64,000 bases of DNA from NCBI GenBank assembly GCA_965228975.1, contig OZ245851.1, positions 2,976,001 to 3,040,000 of the forward strand. Direction: 5' to 3'. The stretch's first letter is position 1. Each line of letters begins with the position of its first letter. Positions 34,762 through 43,448 of the stretch are shown piece after piece. The notes beneath the pieces were generated by a model that worked only from the letters and a program-made list of their open reading frames with translations, ran no database searches and was not told where the DNA came from. The position numbers were made by a program, and so were the translations under genes. Source of the stretch: JAJFJD01 sp965228975. GTDB lineage: Bacteria; Pseudomonadota; Alphaproteobacteria; UBA8366.

Positions 34762-35865
34762 TCAGGTGTTCTTCGGCGCTTCGGCATCCGCCGGCACCGC
34801 CGGTGCTCCGGGCGTCTTGCCCGTATCCGGCGATGCCTGCGGAACGTTGTCGGACGCCTTGCCGTTTTGCGGCAACGACGGCTTCTGATCGGAGACCGGC
34901 TGGATCGCCGGTGCGTCGGCCGGGGTCGCCTTCTTCTGTTCGGCCGAGGTCGTCTGCGGAACGGCCTCGATTTTCGTCGTCATCGGCGGCGCCGGCGGCT
35001 CGATGATCGCGGCTTGTTTCGTGTCTGCTCCCGGCCGCTTCACGAAAGTGTTGGGCAACGGCGGCACCGAATTCAGCTGCGCGCTGACCTCTTCGGCCAG
35101 TTCCAGAAGCTGTTGCCGCTCCAGCCCACCGGCCAGACTGTAGGCGAACGGGCCATCCTGCCAGTAGAACACGGCGACATCCGAATTCTGGACGAAGGTG
35201 AACGCGGTCTGTCCGGAATCGCGGTTCTTCCCGATAAACAGGGTGACCGGCCGCTGTTCTTTCTGGTGCTCGTACATCAGTTGCGCGGCCGGACCATTCC
35301 GCGACGGCAGGATACGTTCGACCGTAAGCTGATACCCGAAGGGCTCGAGGTCGGGCGCTTGCAAGGGAATACCGGTGAGCCGCTGCGACAGCCAGGACAC
35401 CACGCGGGATTTTTCGTCCAACCGGACTTCCTTCGCTTCGGTCAGCCGGCCGGCGAACAAGAGATGCGCATCGGTCGCCTGCTGCGTGAAGGCGACGAAA
35501 CGATCCTCCGGCGCATCGAGCCGGTCAGTATAACTCGTGAATGCGCCGAAGCCGGCGATGACGAAGGCGGAAACCGCCGCGACCCGCATCAGCCGTTGTG
35601 TCAGACGGCGCTGGCCAATGGTCTTTTCCAGCGAAGCCGTCAACGCCTCGATCTCGGGGTTGCGGGTGAGTTCGGTTTCGTCGCCGAGGGCATGCAATGC
35701 CAGGGTCAGGTCCCGATATTCCTCAACTCGGGCAGCATCGTCCGGTGAGTCGGCCAGGAAAGCTTCGACGTCGGCGCGACGCGCCGCGGTCAGCTCCCCG
35801 TCGACATAGGCATGCAGCTCACCATCGGAGATCGATGAACCGGCGGTTCGATGAATTTCGTTCAT
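34762..35865 (-). CDS. Transmembrane anti-sigma factor
   Basis: A 367-residue protein encoded with an ECF sigma factor (ATGA overlap). The N-terminal cytoplasmic part resembles anti-sigma domains (DGELHAYVDGELTAARRADVEAFL), though it lacks the zinc-binding HxxxCxxC. One membrane helix (about residues 92-110, MRVAAVSAFVIAGFGAF) leads to a periplasmic region of about 150 residues, then a Pro/Ala/Lys-rich tail. The periplasmic part may sense an envelope signal and release the sigma factor. The last 100 residues look disordered. Confidence 0.78.
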   Translation of the reverse strand: MNEIHRTAGSSISDGELHAYVDGELTAARRADVEAFLADSPDDAARVEEYRDLTLALHALGDETELTRNPEIEALTASLEKTIGQRRLTQRLMRVAAVSAFVIAGFGAFTSYTDRLDAPEDRFVAFTQQATDAHLLFAGRLTEAKEVRLDEKSRVVSWLSQRLTGIPLQAPDLEPFGYQLTVERILPSRNGPAAQLMYEHQKEQRPVTLFIGKNRDSGQTAFTFVQNSDVAVFYWQDGPFAYSLAGGLERQQLLELAEEVSAQLNSVPPLPNTFVKRPGADTKQAAIIEPPAPPMTTKIEAVPQTTSAEQKKATPADAPAIQPVSDQKPSLPQNGKASDNVPQASPDTGKTPGAPAVPADAEAPKNT

Positions 35866-36371
35866 TTTACCATTCGCAAATTGCTGTGAGACTCATTTGT
35901 CATCAACTGACGCAAGGTCTCGCGGCCCCGCGACAGGCGTGACATTACCGTCCCGACTGGAATTCCAAGCGTTGTTGCGGTTTCCCGGTAGCTCATCCCT
36001 TCCAAGCCGACCAACAACACGACCTGCCGATAGTCTTCGGGCAGGACACGCAGCGCGCGCTCCAAATCCCGGATGCGCAAGCTGTCTTCCTGGTTTGCCT
36101 GGGATGACAATTTGTTCTCGACCACGTCGAGCGGCACCACCGTGCCACGGCGACGGTTGCGAACGACGCGATCGACGTGGACGTTGTGTAGAATCGTAAA
36201 CAGATACGCGCGTGTGTTGCGGATTTCGTTCCATGACTTCGTCCGTGCGAGGGCACGGGTTAGACATTCCTGGACGAGATCGTCCGCTTCCTCGCGATTT
36301 CCGGCCAAGGCTTGTGCGTAACGTCGCAGGGACGCGACATGCAGTGAGAGGGTAGGACCGGTTTCCGGCAC
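35862..36371 (-). CDS. ECF-family RNA polymerase sigma factor
   Basis: A 169-residue extracytoplasmic-function sigma factor. Region 2 is seen in AQALAGNREEADDLVQECLTRAL and RAYLFTILHNVHVD. Region 4 is seen in LPEDYRQVVLLVGLEGMSYRETA and LGIPVGTVMSRLSRGRETLR. I start at GTG 36371 because AGGAG lies nine bases upstream and the length then equals that of typical ECF factors. ATG 36440 and TTG 36536 are longer in-frame alternatives. It overlaps the anti-sigma gene, with which it should form a membrane-controlled switch. Targets are unknown; neighbouring periplasmic protein genes are candidates. Confidence 0.83.
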   Translation of the reverse strand: MPETGPTLSLHVASLRRYAQALAGNREEADDLVQECLTRALARTKSWNEIRNTRAYLFTILHNVHVDRVVRNRRRGTVVPLDVVENKLSSQANQEDSLRIRDLERALRVLPEDYRQVVLLVGLEGMSYRETATTLGIPVGTVMSRLSRGRETLRQLMTNESHSNLRMVK

Positions 36372-36928
36372 GTTGAGGTACTCCTGTAACGGCAAGAGCG
36401 TTCCAATGGCGCGTCGGCAATGGCGAAACGCGTTTTCCATCGCCCAGCCGAGTCCCTCGAAGATCAAATCGGAATCTTCCCACGTCGGTCGGTACGGAAC
36501 GGCGAATGCCGTTTTTTGACTCCGTCCAAACAACAAAGTGCCCCCTCTCTTTCATGCGCTCATCCCGCTTCCCACCATTCACTCGACGCGTTCTGACATT
36601 TTCCATTGTTCGGTTCTCTCAACCGGTTTTCTGTGTCTGCGCATCGCACGGTTCATGAACACACGCGCTTCAAGAGTCATAGACGCCGTTGAAGCGGATT
36701 TATTCCCAGCCTGTTGAGCAATTCAGACGGAAATGCGGCGACATCGTGATCAAAGACGGTGGCGATATGGCAATTCGCCAAAAATTAAGATTTTCGAAAA
36801 ATCCGACGGGCATTCGGGAATAACCGCGGCACCAGCCGGTCTATGTGGTCAAGAACGACGCGTTGCACGATCAACATCGTCACCGAACTGCAGCGCGATC
36901 GAATGGCAAGAGCACAGGGTATCGAGCG
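36372..36928. other. 557-bp intergenic region between divergent sigma and PRC-barrel genes
   Basis: This should hold the promoters of the sigma/anti-sigma pair and of the PRC-barrel gene. The open frames in it lack ribosome binding sites, known motifs and coding-like third positions. If TTG 36536 is the true sigma start, the first 165 bp are coding. I see no clear operator, RNA gene or repeat. Confidence 0.5.
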
Positions 36929-37453
36929 ATGCGAGTACTAAGGAAGCCGAGCCAGACCGACATAGCAGCTTTGCTGTTGATTGCCGCCGGAACGGTATCG
37001 GCAGTTGCCACGCCGGCAACCTCATCAACGGTCGCGGCGACAAACACCGCAACGACGCCGCAGGCTGTAAGCGGTTTCCAGGTCGCCGCCCGTGACGACG
37101 CACAGATTTACTATCAGGCCTACCGGCTGATCGGCAGTTATGTCCTGAACCTTTCGGGCGAACGGATCGGCCAGGTGGACGACTTGGTCATCAATAAGGA
37201 GGGTAAAGTCACGCAAATGATGATCGCCCTCAAAGACTCCATCGACATGGATGGATCGCCCGTCCCGATCTCGCCCTATCGCGCGGAAGTCGTTTCCGTC
37301 GCCGGGTCGGATGTCACGGTGATCCGTGTCGATATGACTCCCGAAGAATTAGTCCAGGCGCAACTCACGCGCCTGAAAACCGACGCCCGGGCTCCGGTAT
37401 CGCGGGGAACCGACCGGCCCGATCAGTGGCGACACAAAGGTCCGTTGTTCTAG
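36929..37453 (+). CDS. Exported PRC-barrel domain protein
   Basis: A 174-residue protein with an N-terminal hydrophobic export signal (DIAALLLIAAGTVSAVATPA). A PRC-barrel domain follows at about residues 62-140: GSYVLNLSGERIGQVDDLVINKEGKVTQMMI is the usual beta-barrel start. PRC-barrel proteins of alphaproteobacteria are often periplasmic stress or envelope proteins of unknown activity. Start ATG 36929 is chosen so that the signal is at the N-terminus; the ribosome binding site is weak. A small secreted-protein gene lies 69 bp downstream, and a sigma/anti-sigma pair is divergent. Confidence 0.72.
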   Translation: MRVLRKPSQTDIAALLLIAAGTVSAVATPATSSTVAATNTATTPQAVSGFQVAARDDAQIYYQAYRLIGSYVLNLSGERIGQVDDLVINKEGKVTQMMIALKDSIDMDGSPVPISPYRAEVVSVAGSDVTVIRVDMTPEELVQAQLTRLKTDARAPVSRGTDRPDQWRHKGPLF

Positions 37454-37521
37454 GGTGAAATCGGACACGGAACTTTGACGGCACGTCTCATCCCGCAACT
37501 TTCTCTAAATAGGAGCATCCT

Positions 37522-37692
37522 ATGATTCGCAAAGTACTTCCAGTTCTGTTCCTTTCGGCATTCATCGCTGGCCCGATCGCGGCCCCGGCCGTTGCCGCCG
37601 GTGGCGACAAGGCGAGCGCCAAATGCGCAAAGATCCAGGACGCGAAGTTGAAGGCGCAGTGCCTTCGTGAGGTGAAGAAGCCGGCCAAGTAG
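37522..37692 (+). CDS. 56-residue secreted protein with a CX11C pair
   Basis: A short gene with a perfect AGGAG six bases before ATG 37522. Residues 1-26 form a signal peptide (MIRKVLPVLFLSAFIAGPIA, then APAVAA). The mature part of about 30 residues is Lys-rich and probably helical, with two cysteines eleven residues apart (KCAKIQDAKLKAQCLREVKK), which could close a helical hairpin. I recognise no family. It is followed by a strong terminator. The neighbouring PRC-barrel gene suggests joint expression in the envelope. Confidence 0.68.
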   Translation: MIRKVLPVLFLSAFIAGPIAAPAVAAGGDKASAKCAKIQDAKLKAQCLREVKKPAK

Positions 37693-37737
37693 GCCTCAGC
37701 AACACCTCACTTCATTTCCGGAGCTTCCCTGTTGAAT

Positions 37738-37768
37738 CGGCCTCCTGCGAAAGCAGGGGGCCGTTTTT
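37738..37768 (+). terminator. Rho-independent terminator after the 56-aa gene
   Basis: CGGCCTCCTGC and GCAGGGGGCCG pair (one G-U) around a GAAA tetraloop, followed by TTTTTTT. It lies about 45 bp after the stop and ends the PRC-barrel/small-protein unit. Confidence 0.9.
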
Positions 37769-38162
37769 TTGTCGAGCGGTTCACCCCAAAGGGAGGGGCC
37801 CCATCTTTCGATGGGGCCCGGTGTTTGCCGTGGTCGATGTTGGTGTTGGTGAAGGGGGTCCTTCGTGGGAGTACATGGAAAATCTACCGCCGCCACATGT
37901 CGAAAATAGGCGCGCGTCTGGGCAATCGCAGGGAGAATAAATGGCAACTTTGCGGCGCACCCTAAAATCCGTATTTTTTCCTAGCCCCTTAATATCCCAA
38001 AGAAAAACCCCGCCGAAGCGGGGTTTTGGGAGTGAGTGACGTTTATCAATGTGAGTTGATGTGGAGTGTTTCCACAACTGGGAGAGTACCCCTCTAAAGC
38101 ATTGCCATCACTGATCCATTTTCCTTTTCTGGACTAGTCCTTTGGGACTAGGTGCCGGAACC
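37769..38162. other. 394-bp gene-free stretch with several hairpins
   Basis: No convincing gene. It holds a 10-bp stem GGGCCCCATC/GATGGGGCCC at 37796-37819, a bidirectional terminator at 38004-38027 and a 7-bp stem CTAGTCC/GGACTAG around a TTTG loop at 38134-38151, next to the end of the LuxR gene. A small RNA between the first and second hairpins is possible but not supported further. Confidence 0.5.
38004..38027. terminator. Bidirectional terminator
   Basis: A perfect 10-bp stem AAAACCCCGC/GCGGGGTTTT around a CGAA loop. A-runs and T-runs on both sides make it a terminator on either strand, between the rightward small-protein unit and the leftward LuxR gene. Confidence 0.85.
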
Positions 38163-38837
38163 CTACGCGGCCAAAGCGGCAGGTTCGCGATCGAAACCGC
38201 TGTGCAGGGCGAACAGCGCGGCCTGGGTCCGGTTCTGGACACCGATCTTCCGGATCAGGGACTTCATATGGATTTTCACCGTCGCCTCGGTAATGCCCAA
38301 CTGACGGGCGATGACCTTGTTCGAGGCACCTTCGGTCAGGCAGCCCAGGATATCCAACTCCCGCGGCGTTAGGTCGCCGAGAACCTTCGGATTGCACTGG
38401 TCGCTACGGCGCAATTGGCCGGTCGCCCAGGCCGTCGCCAACTGGGACGGGAATACCGTCTCTCCCAGAAGAATAAGCCGAACCGAGTGAATCAGGACGT
38501 CCTTGGACAGGTTGCTGAGAAGGTATCCGCCCGCTCCCACCCGGAGACAGGCACCCAACTCGTCCACCGACAATTCCGCCGACAGAACCAAAATCCGAGC
38601 CGAGCCATAAGAACCGTGCAGCAATTCCACCGATTCCGCCGACTCTTCGGGATCGCCATTGGAAATGTAGACGATCAACTCCGGTTCCGGTGCGGACTGA
38701 TCCGCCGCTCCCGCGACGCAGCTTGCCGGGTCATCGTATTCGGCAACAAGGTCCAACGGACTGGCCTCAATGAAACTGCCCAATCCCCGGCGGAAGAGGC
38801 TGGTACCGCCGACAATAATAAGAGGTGCTTGAGACAT
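38163..38837 (-). CDS. LuxR-family regulator with a degenerate receiver domain
   Basis: A 224-residue DNA-binding protein. The C-terminal LuxR/NarL helix-turn-helix covers about residues 155-210 (LTPRELDILGCLTEGASNKV, then LGITEATVKIHMKSLIRKIG). The N-terminal 130 residues follow a receiver-like layout, but the position of the phosphoacceptor Asp reads ELIVYISNGD, and the conserved Lys region reads GGYLLSNLSKD. Control by phosphorylation is therefore doubtful, and no partner kinase is adjacent. Start ATG 38837 has GGGGGAGATC upstream. A strongly AT-rich region precedes it. Targets unknown. Confidence 0.8.
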   Translation of the reverse strand: MSQAPLIIVGGTSLFRRGLGSFIEASPLDLVAEYDDPASCVAGAADQSAPEPELIVYISNGDPEESAESVELLHGSYGSARILVLSAELSVDELGACLRVGAGGYLLSNLSKDVLIHSVRLILLGETVFPSQLATAWATGQLRRSDQCNPKVLGDLTPRELDILGCLTEGASNKVIARQLGITEATVKIHMKSLIRKIGVQNRTQAALFALHSGFDREPAALAA

Positions 38838-38879
38838 GATCTCCCCCAACGCAAGCACCCCTCCCACGTAAGTGGTAGT

Positions 38880-39041
38880 ACCTTACTCTATCCTCAGAAA
38901 AATTCTAGTAAAATTTTTAGTTAATTTGCAAATTATGCATTTTTAATTTGATTAACCTTAATATAGACAAAATATTCCTAGTATTACTTACATTTATCGG
39001 GATTAATACAAGGGTTATTAGAATTTATTCTTATCGTTAAC
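38880..39041. promoter_or_regulatory. Strongly AT-rich region upstream of the LuxR gene
   Basis: About 160 bp of mostly A and T (runs such as AAATTTTTAGTTAATTTGC) in an otherwise GC-rich window. It separates the LuxR gene from the end of the HlyD gene and probably holds the LuxR promoter. Such segments may be bound by H-NS- or MucR-like silencers; no single operator stands out. Confidence 0.5.
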
Positions 39042-40265
39042 TTAGTTTTCCGCCCTCGACGCGATACGCACGCCGTCGGAAACCTGATCGCTAGGGTATA
39101 AGACCACCTGATCGTCCGCCGACAGGCCTTCCAACACCTGGGCGACGACCCCGTTGTTACGCCCGATCTTTACAGCCACCTGTTGGGCCGTTGCGCCGTC
39201 ATATTTAAAGACGGCCCAGGCATCGCCATCCCGGAACAGGGCACTGGAGGGCACCCGGACAACCTCCTTGTCCTCCCATACCACGATACGGACATCGACC
39301 CGGAACCCATGCCCAAGCGAGACGCGGTGCTCGGGTGGACCGGTGAATTGGAGAATTACGTTAACCCTTTGCTCCTCGACACCCAGGGCCGACACCTTGG
39401 TAAACCCGAAAGGCTCGATCCGGTCGACGACTCCGGCCAAACTCCCTTCGCCGCCCCATTTTTCGATGATGACCCGGTTGCCCTCCCTTACCTGCACCGC
39501 ATCGGTCGACAGCAATTCGACGACGATTTCCAGATCGCCTCGCGGATCGCCGATTTCGATCAACGCCGTACCGGCACTCACCACCGTCTCGCTTTTCTGA
39601 ATCAGCCGCAAAATCCGGCCGCTGACGGGCGCGCGCACCGATACGATCCCGTTCTGCTGCGGGTCCTCCAGCTCGGTGGCGCGGGCCGGATCAATCAGGC
39701 GGGCCCTTGCAGTCTCCAGGTCCGCTTCCCGCGCCTGGACCGCGGCGCGGCTCATCTGCAGCGTCGCCTCCGACGACCGCAATTCGAGTTCCGCACGATC
39801 CAATGCTGCCTTCGAGGCCGCCTTCTTCCGAAGCAGCTCGCGGGCGCGTTTTAGTTCCAGCTCGGCGAACTTCACCTCCGCCACGGCCTTGTTGACCTCC
39901 GCCTTTGCGAGGGCGAGTGCGGCGGTGGCACTTCGAACGCCTGCTTCGGCCTCGGTCATCGAGCGCACGTCGAGAAAGGACGGATCGCTCGGCAACATGG
40001 CGGCAACGATGGTGGTCCGGGCTTCGACGGGATCACCGGCCTCCTGCTCGATCCGCAACAACCGGCCCGTCACCGGCGCGGACACGACATAGACATCGCG
40101 AACGCGGGTCTTCGCCTCCTCGGCGACGGTGACGTTCATCGGGCCGGCCGTAACCGTGCCAATATCCACGGGCACCGGTTGCGGCCGAAACGCAAAGGCC
40201 AGGAAGCCGGCGAACAGGCCCAGCAATCCAATAGTCAATATGCGGCGAAAGAGACGCCGGTTCAT
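39042..40265 (-). CDS. HlyD/RND-type periplasmic adaptor of an ABC exporter
   Basis: A 407-residue membrane-fusion protein. One N-terminal membrane helix (ILTIGLLGLFAGFLAFAF) anchors it. Lipoyl-type half-motifs (GRLLRIEQEAGDPVEA; VSGRILRLIQKSETVV) flank a long helical hairpin at about residues 95-200, rich in Ala, Glu, Arg and Lys. A beta-barrel domain follows. It should link the inner-membrane ABC permease to an outer-membrane duct. It is the last gene of the ATPase/permease/adaptor operon, 14 bp after the permease. No TolC-like gene is adjacent. Confidence 0.87.
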   Translation of the reverse strand: MNRRLFRRILTIGLLGLFAGFLAFAFRPQPVPVDIGTVTAGPMNVTVAEEAKTRVRDVYVVSAPVTGRLLRIEQEAGDPVEARTTIVAAMLPSDPSFLDVRSMTEAEAGVRSATAALALAKAEVNKAVAEVKFAELELKRARELLRKKAASKAALDRAELELRSSEATLQMSRAAVQAREADLETARARLIDPARATELEDPQQNGIVSVRAPVSGRILRLIQKSETVVSAGTALIEIGDPRGDLEIVVELLSTDAVQVREGNRVIIEKWGGEGSLAGVVDRIEPFGFTKVSALGVEEQRVNVILQFTGPPEHRVSLGHGFRVDVRIVVWEDKEVVRVPSSALFRDGDAWAVFKYDGATAQQVAVKIGRNNGVVAQVLEGLSADDQVVLYPSDQVSDGVRIASRAEN

Positions 40266-40279
40266 GATCTATGCTCCCG

Positions 40280-42655
40280 TTACTCTCTTGTTTTCAATGC
40301 GACGACCAAATCCAGCTTACCGATTTCGCGGTCGACCAGAATTCCCGAAATTAGCGACGCAGCGGCGACCACGGCGCAGGCATAGCCATAACTTGCCAAT
40401 TCGATCACCAAGGGAATTTGATACAACTCGGTCGTGAAGGACTCCGACAGGAACCATGCCAGAAGGTAGCCGAACCCGCATCCGATCGGCAGCGCCAATA
40501 AAGTCAACAGCGCGATTTCTCCAAGAAGGATGTACGACGCCTCGTTCTTGGTGAATCCCAGGACGCGGAGGCTCGCCAGCTCGCGCGACCGTTCGGCCAG
40601 CGCAATGCGCGCACTGTTGTAGACCACGCCAACGGCGATCAATCCCGCGAAGGTCGAGATGATCGCTATGAACGTGCCGATGCCTTGATCCATCGTCTCG
40701 TGAAAGGAGCGTTGCGCCGCGGCCAGAATGCCGACGCCACTGACGGACGGCATCTCCTTCAGGCGTTCGTAAATGGCATCCTGTTTCGCCGTATCGATCA
40801 TCAGGAAAGCGCCGGATACGCGCGTGCCCTCCTTCAGGCTCCGGTTGAGCGACCCGATTTCGAGATAGGCGGAGGTACCGATGAACGTCTCGGCAACGCC
40901 GGTCACGGTCAGGTCCAACCTCGGTTTTCGATCCTCAAGGACATCCACCTGCAGCACGTCGCCGACCTCGGCCTGGATCAGATCGGCGAGGGCCTTCGAC
41001 AACAGCACACCGCCCTGCGGCATCTGGAGACTCCCCAAGTCCGCGTTCACCGCCCGGCTGAGCAGCGGACGTTCCACCAGGCCGGTCAGGCTCTGGCGGC
41101 GCTCTATATGACCGTTGCGAAGCCGCACCGCGACACTGCGGAACGGCTCGGCATAGAGGACGCCGTCCATCCGGCGCAATTCGTAAATCGCCTTGTCCGA
41201 CTCCGGTTCGACGAAGGTGACCGTCAGGTCCTGCCGCTCGGCGACGTTGAAATTGACATCCATCATGTAGAGCACGCTGTCCCAGTTGAACCGGGCCGTG
41301 ATCAAAATCGCCGTCGCAAAGGCGAGCCCGACACTGGTCAGCAAGGCCCGCACCGGGTGCCGGGCGATGCGGCGCAGGATCATCCGCGTCGGCTGGTCGA
41401 CCCTCTCGGAAAACCAATGCGGCATCACACCGGCTTGACGGTATTTCGCCGGCGCCGGCGGACGCATCGCTTCCGCCGGCGACAGGACGGCGGCCCGGCG
41501 AACGGCGGTGAGCGTCCCGAGAACGGCGACGGATACGGCAATCGTGAAGGCCCAAGCCAGCGTGTCCAGGCCCAAGGAAAAAATCAGGAATGGAAATTTA
41601 TAGAATTCCTGATACAGCAAGGCCATCCACCGCCCCAACCACACCCCGACCCCGAATCCGACGAATACGCCCAACAGCGTGATGACCAGGACCATCTTCA
41701 GGTACTGGAATAGGATGGCTGCATTGGAATAGCCGAACGCTTTCAGCAACCCGATCTGTTCCCGTTCGGAATCGACGATCCGGGCGATCACGACATTCAA
41801 GAGAAAGGCCGACACCGCTAGGAAGATCGACGGCAGGATCGTCGCCATCGTCGCGAGTTGATCCAGTTCGCTTTCCAGAAACTTGTCGGAAATCTGGTCG
41901 GCGCGCAGGAAGGCGCCCGTCGCACCGTATCGTTCCAGCAGCCGGTCCAGCGACGCGATGATCTCGCTTTCGTTGGCGTTATGCGACCGCGAGATCAGAA
42001 CCTCGTTGAAAGCGCCGTCCAGATCGAAGGCGGCGGCCAGTGCGTCCTTGCCGATCCAGAGAATCCCGAAGCGGAAGGGATCGGGCACCAACGCGCCGGG
42101 CGCGATGGCGTAGGTGAATTCGGGCGACAGCGCGATGCCGACAATCTCGAACTCACGCTTCGACCCGTTCATCGTGGCCGAAATCGTATCGCCCGGCTCG
42201 AACCCATGCGCCTTGGCGAAGGGTTCGGACAACAGGATTTCATCCTCCCGCGTCGGGTCGAGCATGCGCCCCTTCCGCAGGAAGATATCGTTCAGCACGG
42301 GTTGCCCGAGTCTCGGCAACGAGACGGCTTGTCCGGTGATCGGTTCTGTCGTTCCCGGCGCGTCGATCAACACGCCGGCCGAAATCCTACCTTCGACCGC
42401 GCGTACGCCCGGAAATGTCTTGATCTCCGCCAACACCCGGTCCGGCGCCCGTTTGACCGGGGCGAATATATCGGCAAACCGATAACGGTCGTAATACGCT
42501 TCCCGGGTTTCCTGGAGCGACGACAGCATGCCGTTGGCCATGATGAACAGCCCGATACCGCAGGCGATCACCAAGGCGATCGCGATCCCCTGCCCCTTGA
42601 TGCGCCAGAGGTCGCGCAGCAGTTTTTGGTCGAGCGATGTCAGCAGCATGGACAT
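40280..42655 (-). CDS. ABC transporter permease with two FtsX domains
   Basis: A 791-residue permease. One membrane helix near the N-terminus (GIAIALVIACGIGLFIMANG) is followed by a large MacB-like periplasmic domain. The first three-helix FtsX domain covers about residues 270-400 and a second periplasmic part follows. A second FtsX domain (TFAGLIAVGVVYNSARIALA ...) closes the protein. Such duplicated permeases act with one ATPase to move lipids or lipoproteins, or as mechanotransmitters, rather than as classic channels. The gene lies 4 bp after the ATPase gene. Confidence 0.86.
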   Translation of the reverse strand: MSMLLTSLDQKLLRDLWRIKGQGIAIALVIACGIGLFIMANGMLSSLQETREAYYDRYRFADIFAPVKRAPDRVLAEIKTFPGVRAVEGRISAGVLIDAPGTTEPITGQAVSLPRLGQPVLNDIFLRKGRMLDPTREDEILLSEPFAKAHGFEPGDTISATMNGSKREFEIVGIALSPEFTYAIAPGALVPDPFRFGILWIGKDALAAAFDLDGAFNEVLISRSHNANESEIIASLDRLLERYGATGAFLRADQISDKFLESELDQLATMATILPSIFLAVSAFLLNVVIARIVDSEREQIGLLKAFGYSNAAILFQYLKMVLVITLLGVFVGFGVGVWLGRWMALLYQEFYKFPFLIFSLGLDTLAWAFTIAVSVAVLGTLTAVRRAAVLSPAEAMRPPAPAKYRQAGVMPHWFSERVDQPTRMILRRIARHPVRALLTSVGLAFATAILITARFNWDSVLYMMDVNFNVAERQDLTVTFVEPESDKAIYELRRMDGVLYAEPFRSVAVRLRNGHIERRQSLTGLVERPLLSRAVNADLGSLQMPQGGVLLSKALADLIQAEVGDVLQVDVLEDRKPRLDLTVTGVAETFIGTSAYLEIGSLNRSLKEGTRVSGAFLMIDTAKQDAIYERLKEMPSVSGVGILAAAQRSFHETMDQGIGTFIAIISTFAGLIAVGVVYNSARIALAERSRELASLRVLGFTKNEASYILLGEIALLTLLALPIGCGFGYLLAWFLSESFTTELYQIPLVIELASYGYACAVVAAASLISGILVDREIGKLDLVVALKTRE

Positions 42656-42659
42656 ACGG

Positions 42660-43361
42660 TCACCATTCGATCTGGTGGGCTTCCAGCTTCTTTTCGTTCA
42701 GGCGAATGTCCCTTATCTGGCCGTCGCCGAACATGATCACCCGGTCGGCGAGCGCTGCCGTCGCCATGGCATGGGTGATGACGATGATCGTTGTCTTCAG
42801 GTCACGGTTGATGTCCTGCAAAGCCTGCAGCACGACGATACCGGTCTTACTGTCCAGGGCGCCGGTCGGCTCGTCGCAGAACAGGACCGTCGGGCGTTTC
42901 GCGATGGCGCGCGCGATGGCGACACGCTGCTGTTCGCCGCCCGAAAGCTGCGCCGGAAAATGGTCCTGCCGGTCGCCGAGTCCGACCATTTCGAGCGCCT
43001 CCTCGGCCCGCATCGGATCGCGCGAAATCTCCGTCACGAGATCGACGTTTTCATGCGCCGTCAGGCTCGGCATCAGGTTGTAGAGTTGGAAGACAAAACC
43101 GACGTGGTCACGCCGGTATGCGGTCAGCGCCTTGTCGTCGAAGGTCGTAATTTCCTGGTCCCGGAAGAATACCTTCCCATCGGTCGGGTGGTCCAAGCCG
43201 CCGAGTATATTCAGCAGCGTCGACTTGCCGCTGCCCGAGGGTCCCAGCAAAACGACAAGTTCGCCTTCGGGAATCTCCAGGTCGACGCCGCGCAGCGCAT
43301 GCACGGCGGCCTCGCCCTCGCCATATACTTTCGTCAGCCCGATTGTCCTGAAGGCGTGCAC
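42660..43361 (-). CDS. ABC transporter ATP-binding protein (MacB/LolD type)
   Basis: A 233-residue ATPase. Walker A GPSGSGKST is near residue 40, the Q-loop region VGFVFQLYNLMPSLTA follows, the signature is LSGGEQQR and Walker B is TVLFCDEPTGALD. The GALDS ending is usual in LolD/MacB-type exporters. It powers the two-FtsX permease encoded 4 bp downstream and the HlyD adaptor. Cargo is not readable from the sequence. Confidence 0.9.
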   Translation of the reverse strand: MHAFRTIGLTKVYGEGEAAVHALRGVDLEIPEGELVVLLGPSGSGKSTLLNILGGLDHPTDGKVFFRDQEITTFDDKALTAYRRDHVGFVFQLYNLMPSLTAHENVDLVTEISRDPMRAEEALEMVGLGDRQDHFPAQLSGGEQQRVAIARAIAKRPTVLFCDEPTGALDSKTGIVVLQALQDINRDLKTTIIVITHAMATAALADRVIMFGDGQIRDIRLNEKKLEAHQIEW

Positions 43362-43448
43362 GGATAAAAACCCTGCTGCGATTACCGGTGCCGGGGTACT
43401 CCTGGTATATGGCTACGTCAAGACTGCAATACGAGGCATTCCGACGCA

